Positions 1 to 8,371 of a stretch of 64,000 nt of DNA are shown here, piece after piece (the stretch's first letter is position 1; each line of letters opens with the position of its first letter). Source of the DNA: JBGPHT01 sp041484525 (GTDB lineage Bacteria > Acidobacteriota > Terriglobia > Bryobacterales > Bryobacteraceae); the NCBI GenBank assembly GCA_041484525.1, contig JBGPHT010000026.1:1-64000 (forward strand), in the 5' to 3' direction. The translations under genes were made by a program, and so were the position numbers. The notes beneath the pieces are model-generated. The model ran no database searches, was not told where the DNA came from, and saw only the letters and a program-made list of their open reading frames with translations.

Positions 1-1566
1 CTCTAAATGAGACTGGCGGGCAAAGACCAGCAGGTTTCCGACGATCTTCGACACCCGCTGGGTCTGTTGCACGATCAAGTTCAAACTCTTGAGCTGGCGC
101 GGGTTCAGCGCCGCGGCGCTTTTTCCGTCCGCCAGGTAGGTGGCCATCGACAGAATGCTGGTGATGGGATTGTTGATTTCGTGCGCCATGCCGCCAGCCA
201 GTTGCCCGACCGAGGCGAGCTTCGCGGTCTGCACAAGTTGCTGCTGGGTCTCGCGCAGTTCGGCATACTGTCGTTGGAGCTGCCGATCGGCGTCGGTGAC
301 GATCATTCCAATCATTGCCGTGGCCAATCCCACCGTGACCGTGAACAACGTATAGATCACGACGATGTACTCGCCGATATACGCGTTGAGGTAGTCCATG
401 GTCCCTAAGAACTCGACCCGGTCGTCTCGGCCAGTCCCACCTTGGATCGGCAATTGGATCATTTGGAAAGTGCTTGCCAGTTCCCCGCCCGGCGCGGGAG
501 AGTTCCGCCCGTTCACCGGTCCGATTTCCTCCTTGATTTCCCAGTCTTCGGTGTAGCGGAAACTCGCGCGCATCCCCTCAAAATAGACGTTGATCTCCCG
601 CAATTCGGGCAGTGTTCCAAACTCCACGACCACTCGCCTCATCACCTCTGGGTGCTGAAAGATCTGTTCCAGGCCCTCTCGCCGTTCCGCGTAATAGAGG
701 ACGTGTCCCCGCAGAAACTCAGCCAGGTTTATAGAACGCTGTTGAGCCCAGAGCAGGTATTGGTACTTCTCCATGCTGGCCGTGATCAGCATGATCAGGC
801 TGGCCAAAACGATAAACGTCAAATTCAGGCGGACAAAGACGCGATCCAGCAGGTGGCGTGAACGCTCCCCGGCAGCCCAGGCAAAAGCGAAAAACGAAAT
901 CGAGACCAGGTGCTGGTCGGCGTTCCAGGGGATAGTTCCGGTTTGCAGCGGCAGAAAAGTCGAAGCGCTGTGGAGGAAAAGAGAGCCACCCAGTAAAGCC
1001 AGGGCAATCAATGTGGCTCGCTGGCCCTCCGTCTCATCCCGGCGAACTGCGCGGATGCCGAGCACGAGGGCGAACAGCGCCAGCAGGTCGGTGGTTAGCA
1101 TGACAACGGAATCCGCATGCCTGCCCGAGCCCAACCATGGTGACGAAATCAACATGCCGAGCAACGCCAGGCATGCCACGGGGATGCAGCCGCGCAAAAG
1201 CCACCGGGCAAGACGTGTTTCCTCCTTGTTCTGCGTTTCGAGTTCGAGCAGGTAGGCGGAAACCACCACCAGTACGCCGCAAGTTCTCAGTCCGTGAGAG
1301 AGGCTTTCGAGCGTGGTCCACTGGAATGCCGTGCGGAAGAAGAAGCCAGTCCCGAAATAAACCGTGCGGAGGGCGAAGTGCAACACGAAGAGGAGGAAGC
1401 CCAGGGGGAGGAGGCGGTGGGGCGATCGGATGGCTTCTGCAAGGGTCGCCCGGCGGTGATGGAGCAAAACCAGCAGGGTCAGCCCGGCCAGTAGCAGGTG
1501 GAAAAATGTGAAAATGAACTGGGTTTCGACCGTGCTATCGGCTAGGCGCCAAAGGAAAGATTGCAT
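1..1566 (-). CDS. Sensor histidine kinase with multi-pass membrane N-terminus (3' end cut by window edge)
   Basis: The minus-strand frame is open from an ATG at 1566 to the window edge, giving 522 visible residues. About eight hydrophobic segments lie between residues 14 and 262. An extracytoplasmic-looking stretch follows, then another membrane segment near 400-425, a short coiled-coil linker, and a HisKA H-box. The H-box reads MAHEINNPITSI with the phospho-acceptor His at residue 462. The ATPase domain lies beyond position 1. Known family role: autophosphorylation on His and transfer to a response regulator. The signal is unknown, and no regulator gene is visible. The start is supported by GGAAG about 14 nt upstream and by a plausible promoter at 1599-1627. 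Confidence 0.85.
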   Translation of the reverse strand, partial: MQSFLWRLADSTVETQFIFTFFHLLLAGLTLLVLLHHRRATLAEAIRSPHRLLPLGFLLFVLHFALRTVYFGTGFFFRTAFQWTTLESLSHGLRTCGVLVVVSAYLLELETQNKEETRLARWLLRGCIPVACLALLGMLISSPWLGSGRHADSVVMLTTDLLALFALVLGIRAVRRDETEGQRATLIALALLGGSLFLHSASTFLPLQTGTIPWNADQHLVSISFFAFAWAAGERSRHLLDRVFVRLNLTFIVLASLIMLITASMEKYQYLLWAQQRSINLAEFLRGHVLYYAERREGLEQIFQHPEVMRRVVVEFGTLPELREINVYFEGMRASFRYTEDWEIKEEIGPVNGRNSPAPGGELASTFQMIQLPIQGGTGRDDRVEFLGTMDYLNAYIGEYIVVIYTLFTVTVGLATAMIGMIVTDADRQLQRQYAELRETQQQLVQTAKLASVGQLAGGMAHEINNPITSILSMATYLADGKSAAALNPRQLKSLNLIVQQTQRVSKIVGNLLVFARQSHLE

Positions 1567-1598
1567 GGAACAGTCGCTCTTCCGGCCACCTGCCTTAG

Positions 1599-1627
1599 AG
1601 CATAGCATGGCCAGCCAGAGCCGCCAA
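1599..1627 (-). promoter_or_regulatory. Putative sigma70-type promoter of the histidine kinase gene
   Basis: On the minus strand TTGGCG (-35) and TATGCT (-10) are separated by 17 nt. Each hexamer matches consensus at 4 of 6 bases. It lies about 33 nt upstream of the ATG. Prediction by eye only. Confidence 0.35.
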
Positions 1628-1878
1628 ATGGCACCAATTTCCACCAAGGCCAATTGTTTCAGTGGGATAGAGAAACGTTCTGCCCGCCTAGAGTGTTAAC
1701 CGAACGTAACAGCTTTTGGGGCGAACGGCAAACCCCATAATCTGCGCGAAAGTATCCAGGCTCCGGTTTCAGGTTAGCTCATTGCGGCTGTGGGGACGGC
1801 ACCGGCCAGGAGTCCTATTGCGCTACGCCTCGTAATACTCATCGGAGACGTTCGAGGCGGCAAATTTGGCTCCCCACA

Positions 1879-2015
1879 CTGGACACGTTTCGAACTTTTG
1901 CCACCCGGTTGGCCCTAATGATCGAACCCGTGGACGCCTATTGTTTTGAGAGTGATCCGTGCGAACCGCTGACCCGTGTCCATGGCGGGCACTCAGTCTG
2001 GACACGTCTCGAACT
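1879..2015. repeat. Two direct 18-bp repeats, 17/18 identical
   Basis: Copies at 1879-1896 and 1998-2015 read ctggacacgtYtcgaact and differ at one base. They start 119 bp apart. They could be regulator-binding sites or the remains of a mobile element. No transposase remnant is recognisable between them. Confidence 0.5.
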
Positions 2016-2101
2016 CGCAAGGGAGGCCGGCGGCTTCCGGGTGCGCCGTCATCCAGGACATATTCGCCTTCCTATCGAGTAAACTGAACTAGATCGCTCG
2101 T

Positions 2102-5100
2102 ATGTCTCACTCTGCAGGCGACAAGCTCGGTCACTACCTCAGGCCTTTGCATACGGTGTGCATGTTTCTCGCGTGCGTCACTATGCCGCTTCGGGCTCAA
2201 TCTAGCGGACCACCGGTTCGCTTTCAGGCTCAGTACACCAAGATCTATTCGGACGACGTCGAGACGGTTTCGCCAGTGGCCGGCCAGGGGTTCGTCCTGG
2301 ACGCACCGGGTAGCTTCACGACACTAACGTCGGAGGTGATCTCAGGCCAGCGGTCGATCAAGGGTTCCTACAGCGGTGCGGGATCGCATACGACTTTCAT
2401 GCATACAACCATCGCGCTTGCGCCGAACCACGCGTATCGCGTGACGTTTCCCAACCGGATCGTAACCACTCCCGACCAGGGATTTGATGTGCTTTTCTTT
2501 TCATCGACTGCCTACAACGCCGGTGTCAATTGTTGCATCGGCGGGAACGCGGTTAACGGAAAAGCCGGTGACACGGGAACGTTCAACATGACTACCACGC
2601 TGGGCCCGTATAGCGATTACCAGGCATGGTTTCAACTTGTCGGCACGGGCGCCATCGTCATCGACAATGTTCAGTTGATCGATGCCGCGACGAACGCGGT
2701 GATCGGGACCGCGGATGCTGAGCAGCAAGCGATTGGCCCGATGCCCGGCCTCAACGGAGGGGAGGTCACCACCGATCCGGCGCTGGTCATCGCGGGGAAA
2801 GCCTCGCTGCGTTTGCGGAATGGTAAAGGCATGTCCACGAATCCGGCGGTGATTCCGCTGGCTGGAAACACCACATATATCATCGAGTTTCAGTACCACG
2901 TGCTCATTCCTGACAGCACCAATGCGTCGCTGCTGGGTCTAAGCCTGTTTCCAGTCGACATAGCCTTCAACAGCAGTCTGGGGGTTTACATGCCGCCATT
3001 GCTCAAGAACGCCACGCCGACAGGGACGTTTTCTTCGGGCGCGCTCACGGCGGGGAGGAGTTCCTATGCGTTGGGGATCTACTCCAGCAGTCAGAGCGAT
3101 GTGGTCATCGACAACATCGCGATCTATCGCCAGGATGCGGCGCAAACTAGCGTCACTCCCTCCGCATGGGCCAGACTGGAATCCGCGCCGTATCCCCGCC
3201 TCGGAAGCAGGATGTACTTTACGAGCACTGGCGAGGCAGTCGATGCACAGGGTAACCGGTATTTGTTTTCCGTCGACCAAATTGAAAACCGGCTCGCATT
3301 CTTCGATGTGATGGCGGCAATGCTTCCTGAAGCGCAGACTCAATCCCCGGATTATCTCAAGCGCCTTCGCGCCGTAAATCCGAACGTGATAATTCTGCCC
3401 AACCACCTCACGGCCCAGCAAGATGTCATGCCCAGTGCGCCCCTGGGAGCCACCGTGGATCTCGACTACACGTTCTGGCAAGGCATTCCCGATGAATGGT
3501 ACTTGAGGGATTCAAAGGGCGCCTATGTGCCTGATCCGGATTATCCACCATTCCGTACGATGAACATCTCCCCCTCTTCCCCCGTGGTCGGCGGGCAAAC
3601 GTATTACGGCTATCTGGTGAGCTGGCTGAATACGAAAGTATTCCCGTCCGGAGTATGGGACGGAATTTTCTTCGACGATCTATTCGCGCGGACGAATATC
3701 CATTTACTCAACTCGAACAATCCTTCCCTGTTCGATGTTGACTACGAGCGAAAAGGCGTTCGCGGCGAAACGATCGCGTGGGTGAGCGATATGACCAGCG
3801 CTGCCACCGCGGCCATGCTTCAGCAGCTCCGGCAGACGAATGGAGATCAGCAACTGATCATGGGCAACGCGGGCCGCCTTCCGGAACTGAGCATGGCCCC
3901 CTATGTGAACGGCTATCTGTTCGAATGCTCCAACCTGGACTGGAATGGTTTTTTTCCGGCGGACTTCTGGCGGCGAACGTTCGAGTATTATCGGCGCATG
4001 CAGGCGGCCGTAAGGTCTCCGCGTGTGATGCTCATGGAAGGCTGCGGAGCGACGAGTGGTCCTGAACCATACTCCGAAACACCTACCGCTGCGGATTTTC
4101 GGAGCGAGAGGATGACCATGGGGACAGCGTTGCTCGGCGACGCCTATTACATTTACGATCTCCACGGCGGTATGACCCCTCCGATTTGGTACGACGAGTA
4201 TTCAGTGGATTACGCTTCTGGTACGGCCGTTGAGGACACAAGCAAGAAAGGGTACCTCGGCCTGTCTCTGGCTGATGCTGCGGAGTTGACGGCGCCCAGC
4301 GCACTGGTGTTTGACGAGGGATTCGAAAAGAACAGCGTTCCGCCGACGTTCACAATCAGCCCAGCCAATCCGCAGGGGTCGTCGGTGACTGTGAGCCAGA
4401 CACCCGGTGAAGTATTAGATGGCGCTGGAAGCCTAGTGATCAGCAACTCCGATCACACTCAGCTTGCGACAACCAGCGTGACTTTGAGTCCTGCTGTTCA
4501 AGGTGCAGGGGCCTATTATCTCGAGTACGATTGGCGCATTCTGGAGACACTCGATGGAAGTTTCGCGGCCAGCACTCCCGGAGGCAACGTACCGCATTGG
4601 GATGTCTTAAAGGGAAGTTCCGGTACAGCGCACCGCCCTTTCGTTGTCTCCAACAATGGCCCGATTACGATTCAATTTGCGATCAACCGCGGAGGGGGAA
4701 AAGTTTCGATTGACAACATGCGGATTTACCGCGGAGGTGTTGGCCCGTGGCGCCGGGACTTTGAAAACGGGTTCGTGCTGGTAAACTCTCTGGAACAGCC
4801 GCACACGTTTTCCGCGAGCGAACTGGCGGGCAGGTTCAGCCGCACGAACATTCGAAGGATTAAAGGAAGTCAGGCTCCGGATGTGAACAACGGGCAACCT
4901 ATTACCGGCGACCTGACGCTGGGGCCGATGGACGCGATAGTCCTGCTGGCCGATCGCATCGCCGTGAGCGCACCGCTCATCACGGCTGTCGCCAATGCCG
5001 CGGGCGGGCAGCCGGGAGTGGCCGCCGGTTCTTTCGTCTCCATTTATGGATCGAACTTCACCCCGCTTCCCTACGACGATTGGAGCAAGTCCATTTTCAG

Positions 5101-5686
5101 CGGACAGCTTCCGAAGGAGCTGGATGGAATCCGCGTGACCGTCGGCGGGAAGCCCGCCTTCATCAACGCTGTCACGCCTGGCCAGATCAACATACAGGCG
5201 CCGGATGTTGGCGCGGGTCCCATGGATGTTGTGGTCACGACACCTGGCGGGGTAAGCGCCGCTTTTTCAACGACGGCCCAATCGTATAGCCCGGCCTTCT
5301 TTCCGTGGCCAGGAAATCAGCCTGTCGCTACCCACGCCGACTACACGCTTGCTGTCAAGAATGGCACGTTTCCTGGTACTACCACGGTTCCCGCCAAGCC
5401 CGGCGAGATCATCACGCTGTGGGGCACTGGATTTGGACCGACCAATCCGGCGGTTCCCGCGGGACAGGAACCGGTGGTGTTAGCACCGGCGACGCAGTCG
5501 AATGTGACTGTCAGTGTAGGTGGCGTCCCAGTGCCGGTGCTCGGGGCCGTGCTCAGTGCGTACGCCGCCACCTACCAGGTTGCGATCCAGATCCCGGGTT
5601 CCATGGCCGACGGAAGCTACCCGCTGGTAGCTCTTGTGAATGGAGCGCAATCGCCCACAACCATTCTTCTCGCAGTTCAGCAATAG
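2102..5686 (+). CDS. Secreted glycoside-hydrolase-like protein with three carbohydrate-binding-like domains and a C-terminal TIGR03437 domain
   Basis: 1194 residues with an N-terminal signal peptide (hydrophobic stretch about 15-32, ending LRAQS). Two beta-sandwich modules (about 40-345) and a third (about 740-875) each end in a V-x-I-D-N-x-x-I motif, as in carbohydrate-binding jelly rolls. The central part, about 350-720, resembles hypothetical glycosidase (GHL) TIM barrels, with DGIFFDDLFAR near residue 520 as the probable acidic active-site strand. From about residue 959 (ITAVANAAGG, then GSFVSIYGSNF) it matches the TIGR03437 domain that is abundant in Solibacter. The likely role is binding and possibly cleaving an extracellular polysaccharide; the substrate is unknown. 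No clear Shine-Dalgarno precedes the ATG. The gene stands alone. Confidence 0.75.
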   Translation: MSHSAGDKLGHYLRPLHTVCMFLACVTMPLRAQSSGPPVRFQAQYTKIYSDDVETVSPVAGQGFVLDAPGSFTTLTSEVISGQRSIKGSYSGAGSHTTFMHTTIALAPNHAYRVTFPNRIVTTPDQGFDVLFFSSTAYNAGVNCCIGGNAVNGKAGDTGTFNMTTTLGPYSDYQAWFQLVGTGAIVIDNVQLIDAATNAVIGTADAEQQAIGPMPGLNGGEVTTDPALVIAGKASLRLRNGKGMSTNPAVIPLAGNTTYIIEFQYHVLIPDSTNASLLGLSLFPVDIAFNSSLGVYMPPLLKNATPTGTFSSGALTAGRSSYALGIYSSSQSDVVIDNIAIYRQDAAQTSVTPSAWARLESAPYPRLGSRMYFTSTGEAVDAQGNRYLFSVDQIENRLAFFDVMAAMLPEAQTQSPDYLKRLRAVNPNVIILPNHLTAQQDVMPSAPLGATVDLDYTFWQGIPDEWYLRDSKGAYVPDPDYPPFRTMNISPSSPVVGGQTYYGYLVSWLNTKVFPSGVWDGIFFDDLFARTNIHLLNSNNPSLFDVDYERKGVRGETIAWVSDMTSAATAAMLQQLRQTNGDQQLIMGNAGRLPELSMAPYVNGYLFECSNLDWNGFFPADFWRRTFEYYRRMQAAVRSPRVMLMEGCGATSGPEPYSETPTAADFRSERMTMGTALLGDAYYIYDLHGGMTPPIWYDEYSVDYASGTAVEDTSKKGYLGLSLADAAELTAPSALVFDEGFEKNSVPPTFTISPANPQGSSVTVSQTPGEVLDGAGSLVISNSDHTQLATTSVTLSPAVQGAGAYYLEYDWRILETLDGSFAASTPGGNVPHWDVLKGSSGTAHRPFVVSNNGPITIQFAINRGGGKVSIDNMRIYRGGVGPWRRDFENGFVLVNSLEQPHTFSASELAGRFSRTNIRRIKGSQAPDVNNGQPITGDLTLGPMDAIVLLADRIAVSAPLITAVANAAGGQPGVAAGSFVSIYGSNFTPLPYDDWSKSIFSGQLPKELDGIRVTVGGKPAFINAVTPGQINIQAPDVGAGPMDVVVTTPGGVSAAFSTTAQSYSPAFFPWPGNQPVATHADYTLAVKNGTFPGTTTVPAKPGEIITLWGTGFGPTNPAVPAGQEPVVLAPATQSNVTVSVGGVPVPVLGAVLSAYAATYQVAIQIPGSMADGSYPLVALVNGAQSPTTILLAVQQ

Positions 5687-5689
5687 GGC

Positions 5690-5705
5690 GTGCGTGATGA
5701 CGCAC
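5690..5705 (+). terminator. Short GC-rich stem-loop just after the TIGR03437-domain gene
   Basis: GTGCGT, loop GATG, ACGCAC: a 6-bp perfect stem 4 nt after the stop codon. There is no T-run, so intrinsic termination is uncertain. The rest of 5706-5925 shows no gene. Confidence 0.25.
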
Positions 5706-5925
5706 AAGTGTTGGCTGGACAGCGGACGTATTATCGGGCACTCGGAAGTTGATCCTCATGGCGGACCAGTACCGATTCGTTTGGGGGATGCCGGCCAGTC
5801 GGACGAATCCGCTAGCAGTTCGAGTCCATGTTGGGGTCGAAGAAAAAAGGCACAAACGCCGAGCAAATCGCTCAGTCCTTCTATTGAATCCAATGAGATA
5901 AGCAATGAGTTTGAGAATTGATAAC

Positions 5926-5973
<48 letters not shown>

Positions 5974-6044
5974 GGGATTTGTAGCTCGCTGGACGTTGCA
6001 AACACAAGACTTGCAAGTCCGATCTTGCGATAATCGCTTGAAAT

Positions 6045-6066
6045 TGGTGTGACTTTGGTGTGACTC
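6045..6066. repeat. Tandem 11-bp repeats, putative integrase arm-type site (left)
   Basis: Two adjacent copies of tggtgtgactY. The identical 22-bp sequence recurs in the same orientation at 8974-8995 near the other end of the element. Tandem short repeats next to att sites are typical of tyrosine-integrase arm-binding sites; that role is inferred. Confidence 0.6.
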
Positions 6067-6092
6067 CAGTTTTGCTAGTGTGCTTTCCGCGG

Positions 6093-7290
6093 CTACACCA
6101 CCGGCACATCCGCCAGCGCTTCTCCGGCCTGTGTGGCGCGGCGATCCTTGGCGACGGCGCGCTTCGGCTCCACGTCGTCCAGGGCGGTCCGCTTGGTCTC
6201 GGTGCGGATGTGACTGTAGCGCGAGAGCATCTGCCTGGACACGTGGCCCGCGATCTCCATGATCGTCTCGTCGCCCGCGCCCGACTCCGCGAGCTCGGTG
6301 ATCAGCGTGTGCCGGTTGTCGTGCCATCGCCCAAGCACGGCCGCCTTCTTGCGGATCTGCTTCCACGCCGTCTTCAGCGTGGTGATCGCCTTCGTCGGAT
6401 CCTTGGGAGATCTGCCGCCGCCCGGGAACACAAACCACTCCGGCTTAGCCTCGCCGAACCGCCGCGCGTACCAGCGCGTGTGGTCGACCAGAGCGTCCAG
6501 CACGGTCGCATTCAACGGGATCGTCCGTCCCGTGCCGGCGTCGGTTTTCGACTGTCCAACCGTGAGTATCCTCTTTTCAAAATCGATCTGGCTCCAAATC
6601 AGGGTCTTGATCTCGGCGTCGCGCATGCCGCAGTTCAGTGCGATCACGAGCGCCGGGTAAATCGAAGGCGAGCCGCCTTGCTTGTCTCCCTTCGCGGGCT
6701 TCTCGCCGCGGGCCTGCCGCTCGCAGGCGAGCCGCGCCGCCTGCGTAGACTCCAGCGCCACCGCCAGCATGCGCTCCTGCTCCTCCGCGCCAAACGCCTT
6801 GCCGGGAGATGGATCGACCTTCAACTTCAGACTCTTCTCGCGCCGCATCTTCGTCCGGATCAGATCGCCCTGGTCGCCACAGAGGCGTAGCAGCAAGGCG
6901 ACCTCCTCGTTGACGGTTTTCGGAGCAGCCTTTCTCGGTGAGGCGGTCGGTCTGGTACTTTTTCACGATCCCTGGCGTCACTTCCAGGACCAGCCGGTCG
7001 GCCAGCAACCGCGTCACATGCCCGAGCGCGTACTCCGCGAACACCGGCGCCCGGTGTTTGGCTTTGTACTCCTTCAAGAACTCCTCTCCGGCGTCCTTGA
7101 TCGTCTTGCGGCCCTGGGCGCGCTCCTCCTGCTGGACCACCTCGCCGTAGCCAGACTCGAGGCGCATGCGCTCGGTGCGTTCAACTTTCTCCGCAGCCTG
7201 CTTCGAAGTCTTATGCGTGGACGCCTTGAACCGCCGCCCGTCGAGGATGAAATTATAGTGATAAAACTTGCCAACCCGGAAAACGCTCAT
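6093..7290 (-). pseudogene. Tyrosine-recombinase integrase interrupted by a +1 frameshift
   Basis: The first part reads from the ATG at 7290, preceded by AAGGTG, to about 6933. It contains an Arm-DNA-binding-like N-terminus (MSVFRVGKFYHYNF) and the core-binding region. The rest reads in another frame down to 6093 and carries the catalytic domain. This includes the Arg in ALNCGMRDAEI, the H-x-x-R box in WHDNRHTLIT, and the Tyr in SRQMLSRYSH. Removing one base in the AAAGG run at about 6929-6933 joins the frames as LTEKAAPKTVNEEV, the expected family sequence, giving about 398 residues. All catalytic residues survive. The cause could be a real mutation, a base-calling error or, less likely, programmed frameshifting. 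Expected role: site-specific recombination at tRNA-Asn. It begins 35 nt after higA. Confidence 0.85.
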
Positions 7291-7325
7291 CGTGCCACCT
7301 TCTTTCTTGCCATGTCCGTCCCGCT

Positions 7326-7628
7326 TCAGGCGGCTGTCCGCGGCAAGACTTCCCTTTCGATCTGCGGCCGAATCTCCTGCTCCGCGACTTCAAGATCGTA
7401 GGCGCTCTGGAGGTTCAGCCAGTACTGCGGCGACGTGCCGAAGTACCGGGCCAGACGCATCGCGGTGTCCACTGTGATCGCCCTCCTTCCGTTGACGATG
7501 GCGCTGATCCGATTCATCGGAACCCGGAGCGCTCGGCCCAGTTCGTTCAGGCTGACATTGATTTCCTGGAGCTCGTCTCTGAGTAGCTCCCCAGGATGGA
7601 TGGGTGGTAGTTTCTTTCGCTGTGCCAT
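7326..7628 (-). CDS. higA: HigA-family antitoxin (XRE helix-turn-helix)
   Basis: 100 residues. The N-terminal motif PPIHPGELLRDEL is diagnostic of the HigA/VapI antitoxin family. The helix-turn-helix follows, LNELGRALRVPMNRISAIVN, and then SPQYWLNLQSAYDLE. The ATG at 7628 is chosen because the family starts about here; a frame extending to 7652 would add eight residues encoded by the adjacent repeat. Known role: neutralises HigB and represses the operon. Odd point: it normally lies a few bases after higB, but here 117 bp separate them, filled by two CRISPR-like repeats. The repeat end GAAG lies only 3 nt before the ATG and may be its weak ribosome-binding site. Confidence 0.9.
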   Translation of the reverse strand: MAQRKKLPPIHPGELLRDELQEINVSLNELGRALRVPMNRISAIVNGRRAITVDTAMRLARYFGTSPQYWLNLQSAYDLEVAEQEIRPQIEREVLPRTAA

Positions 7629-7631
7629 AGT

Positions 7632-7737
7632 CTTCAATGGGGCCGCGATCAACTGAACGCGGAAATATCTCCGACCTCCTTTTGTAACTTGGAGGTCCTC
7701 TGCTTCAATGGGGCCGCGATCAATCGATCGCGGAAAT
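7632..7737 (-). CRISPR. CRISPR-like unit: two 35-nt repeats around one 36-nt spacer, no cas genes
   Basis: Repeat copies at 7632-7666 and 7703-7737 match at 32 of 35 positions; the unique sequence between them is 36 nt (7667-7702). The 7703-7737 copy has a dyad CCGCGAT, 6-nt loop, ATCGCGG. Read on the minus strand each copy begins ATTTCCGCG and ends GCGGCCCCATTGAAG, matching the ATTGAAA/G-type 3' end of many CRISPR repeats. The 7632-7666 copy has lost part of the dyad, as terminal repeats often do. Repeat length, spacer length and dyad all fit CRISPR, but two repeats are the minimum evidence and no cas gene is in the window. Alternative: paired operator sites of HigA, or a decayed array picked up by the element. 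Confidence 0.5.
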
Positions 7738-7745
7738 CGCTGCCG

Positions 7746-8024
7746 TCAGTGGTAGTCCACAATCTCGACGTCATATGCGTTCCCTTCGCGCCACGAAAAG
7801 CAGATCCGCCAGCGGTCGTTGACCCGGATGCTGTGCTGGCCGGCCCGGTCGCTTTTCAGAGCCTCCAGCCGGTTGCCCCGGATAGCACCGAGGTCCGTGA
7901 GGCTCGTGGCCGCGTCCAGCCAGCGCAGCCGTTTGCGCGCCTGCTCTTCGATCCCGCGAAACTTCCGGCTTCCATATCCATCGTGGATCACCTTAGTCTC
8001 CGGGCACCGGAACGAACGAATCAT
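7746..8024 (-). CDS. higB: HigB-family toxin (RelE-superfamily mRNA interferase)
   Basis: 92 residues beginning MIRSFRCPETKVIHDGYG. Family features are visible: FRGIEEQARKRLRWLDAA, a central GNRLEALKSDRAGQHSIRVN and RWRICFSW, the conserved strand of HigB toxins. Known role: ribosome-dependent mRNA cleavage, held in check by HigA. An upstream ATG at 8030 would add two residues. A strong promoter match at 8033-8061 places the transcript start within a few bases of the ATG, and no Shine-Dalgarno is present. Translation may therefore be leaderless. Order toxin-antitoxin is typical of higBA. Confidence 0.9.
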   Translation of the reverse strand: MIRSFRCPETKVIHDGYGSRKFRGIEEQARKRLRWLDAATSLTDLGAIRGNRLEALKSDRAGQHSIRVNDRWRICFSWREGNAYDVEIVDYH

Positions 8025-8032
8025 ACACATCG

Positions 8033-8061
8033 AACATACTACGCACGGCGTATCGAGTCAA
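8033..8061 (-). promoter_or_regulatory. Putative higBA promoter
   Basis: On the minus strand TTGACT (-35, 5 of 6 to consensus) and TATGTT (-10, 4 of 6) are spaced 17 nt apart, just upstream of higB. The predicted transcription start, near 8026, nearly coincides with the toxin start codon. Confidence 0.5.
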
Positions 8062-8110
8062 CCCGCAAGTACGGGCAGCCCGGCCCATATGAGCGGAGAC
8101 GCGACGCAGT

Positions 8111-8371
8111 TTATTGGATAGAAGGACCTTTCACGGACGGATTCAGGAGAGCCTGCAATTCAACGATCCTACGCTCCGATGCTTCGAAGTCCTCGAGCAG
8201 CGTGACCATCTCCTCGTCTCCCTCCGATCCACATCCCATGCACACGCCACGTTCCATGGACACAGCACGGGCGCCGCAGTTCAGGCAGACGAAGACGAAG
8301 TGATCCGGATTGGCAGATGCCCAAAGGTCGCCGTGGCGGTGCCATCGAAGGTTGGCTGCGCGTCCAGCCAT
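8111..8371 (-). CDS. Small protein with two CxxC pairs (zinc-ribbon-like), unknown function
   Basis: 86 residues if started at the ATG at 8371, overlapping the end of the excisionase-like gene by 91 nt. The coding case rests on residues about 27-86. They contain CLNCG and CMGCG, a classic four-cysteine zinc-ribbon spacing, followed by an acidic helical tail (EEMVTLLEDFEASERRIVEL). The residues before the first cysteine look less natural, so a later non-ATG start is possible. Its position between the HTH gene and higB on the same strand fits a small element-borne gene. I do not recognise the family. Confidence 0.45.
   Translation of the reverse strand: MAGRAANLRWHRHGDLWASANPDHFVFVCLNCGARAVSMERGVCMGCGSEGDEEMVTLLEDFEASERRIVELQALLNPSVKGPSIQ

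Larger units (their letters stand above)
1567..2101. other. Intergenic region (535 bp) between divergent genes
   Basis: I see no convincing gene. A 65-codon minus-strand open frame at 1823-2020 has no recognisable features. The stretch contains the kinase promoter and a pair of near-identical 18-bp direct repeats (1879-1896 and 1998-2015). It must also hold the promoter of the secreted protein starting at 2102. Confidence 0.5.

Noticed and set aside
1823..2020. 65-codon minus-strand frame in the first intergenic region
   Set aside because: No Shine-Dalgarno, domain or signal; spans one of the direct repeats.
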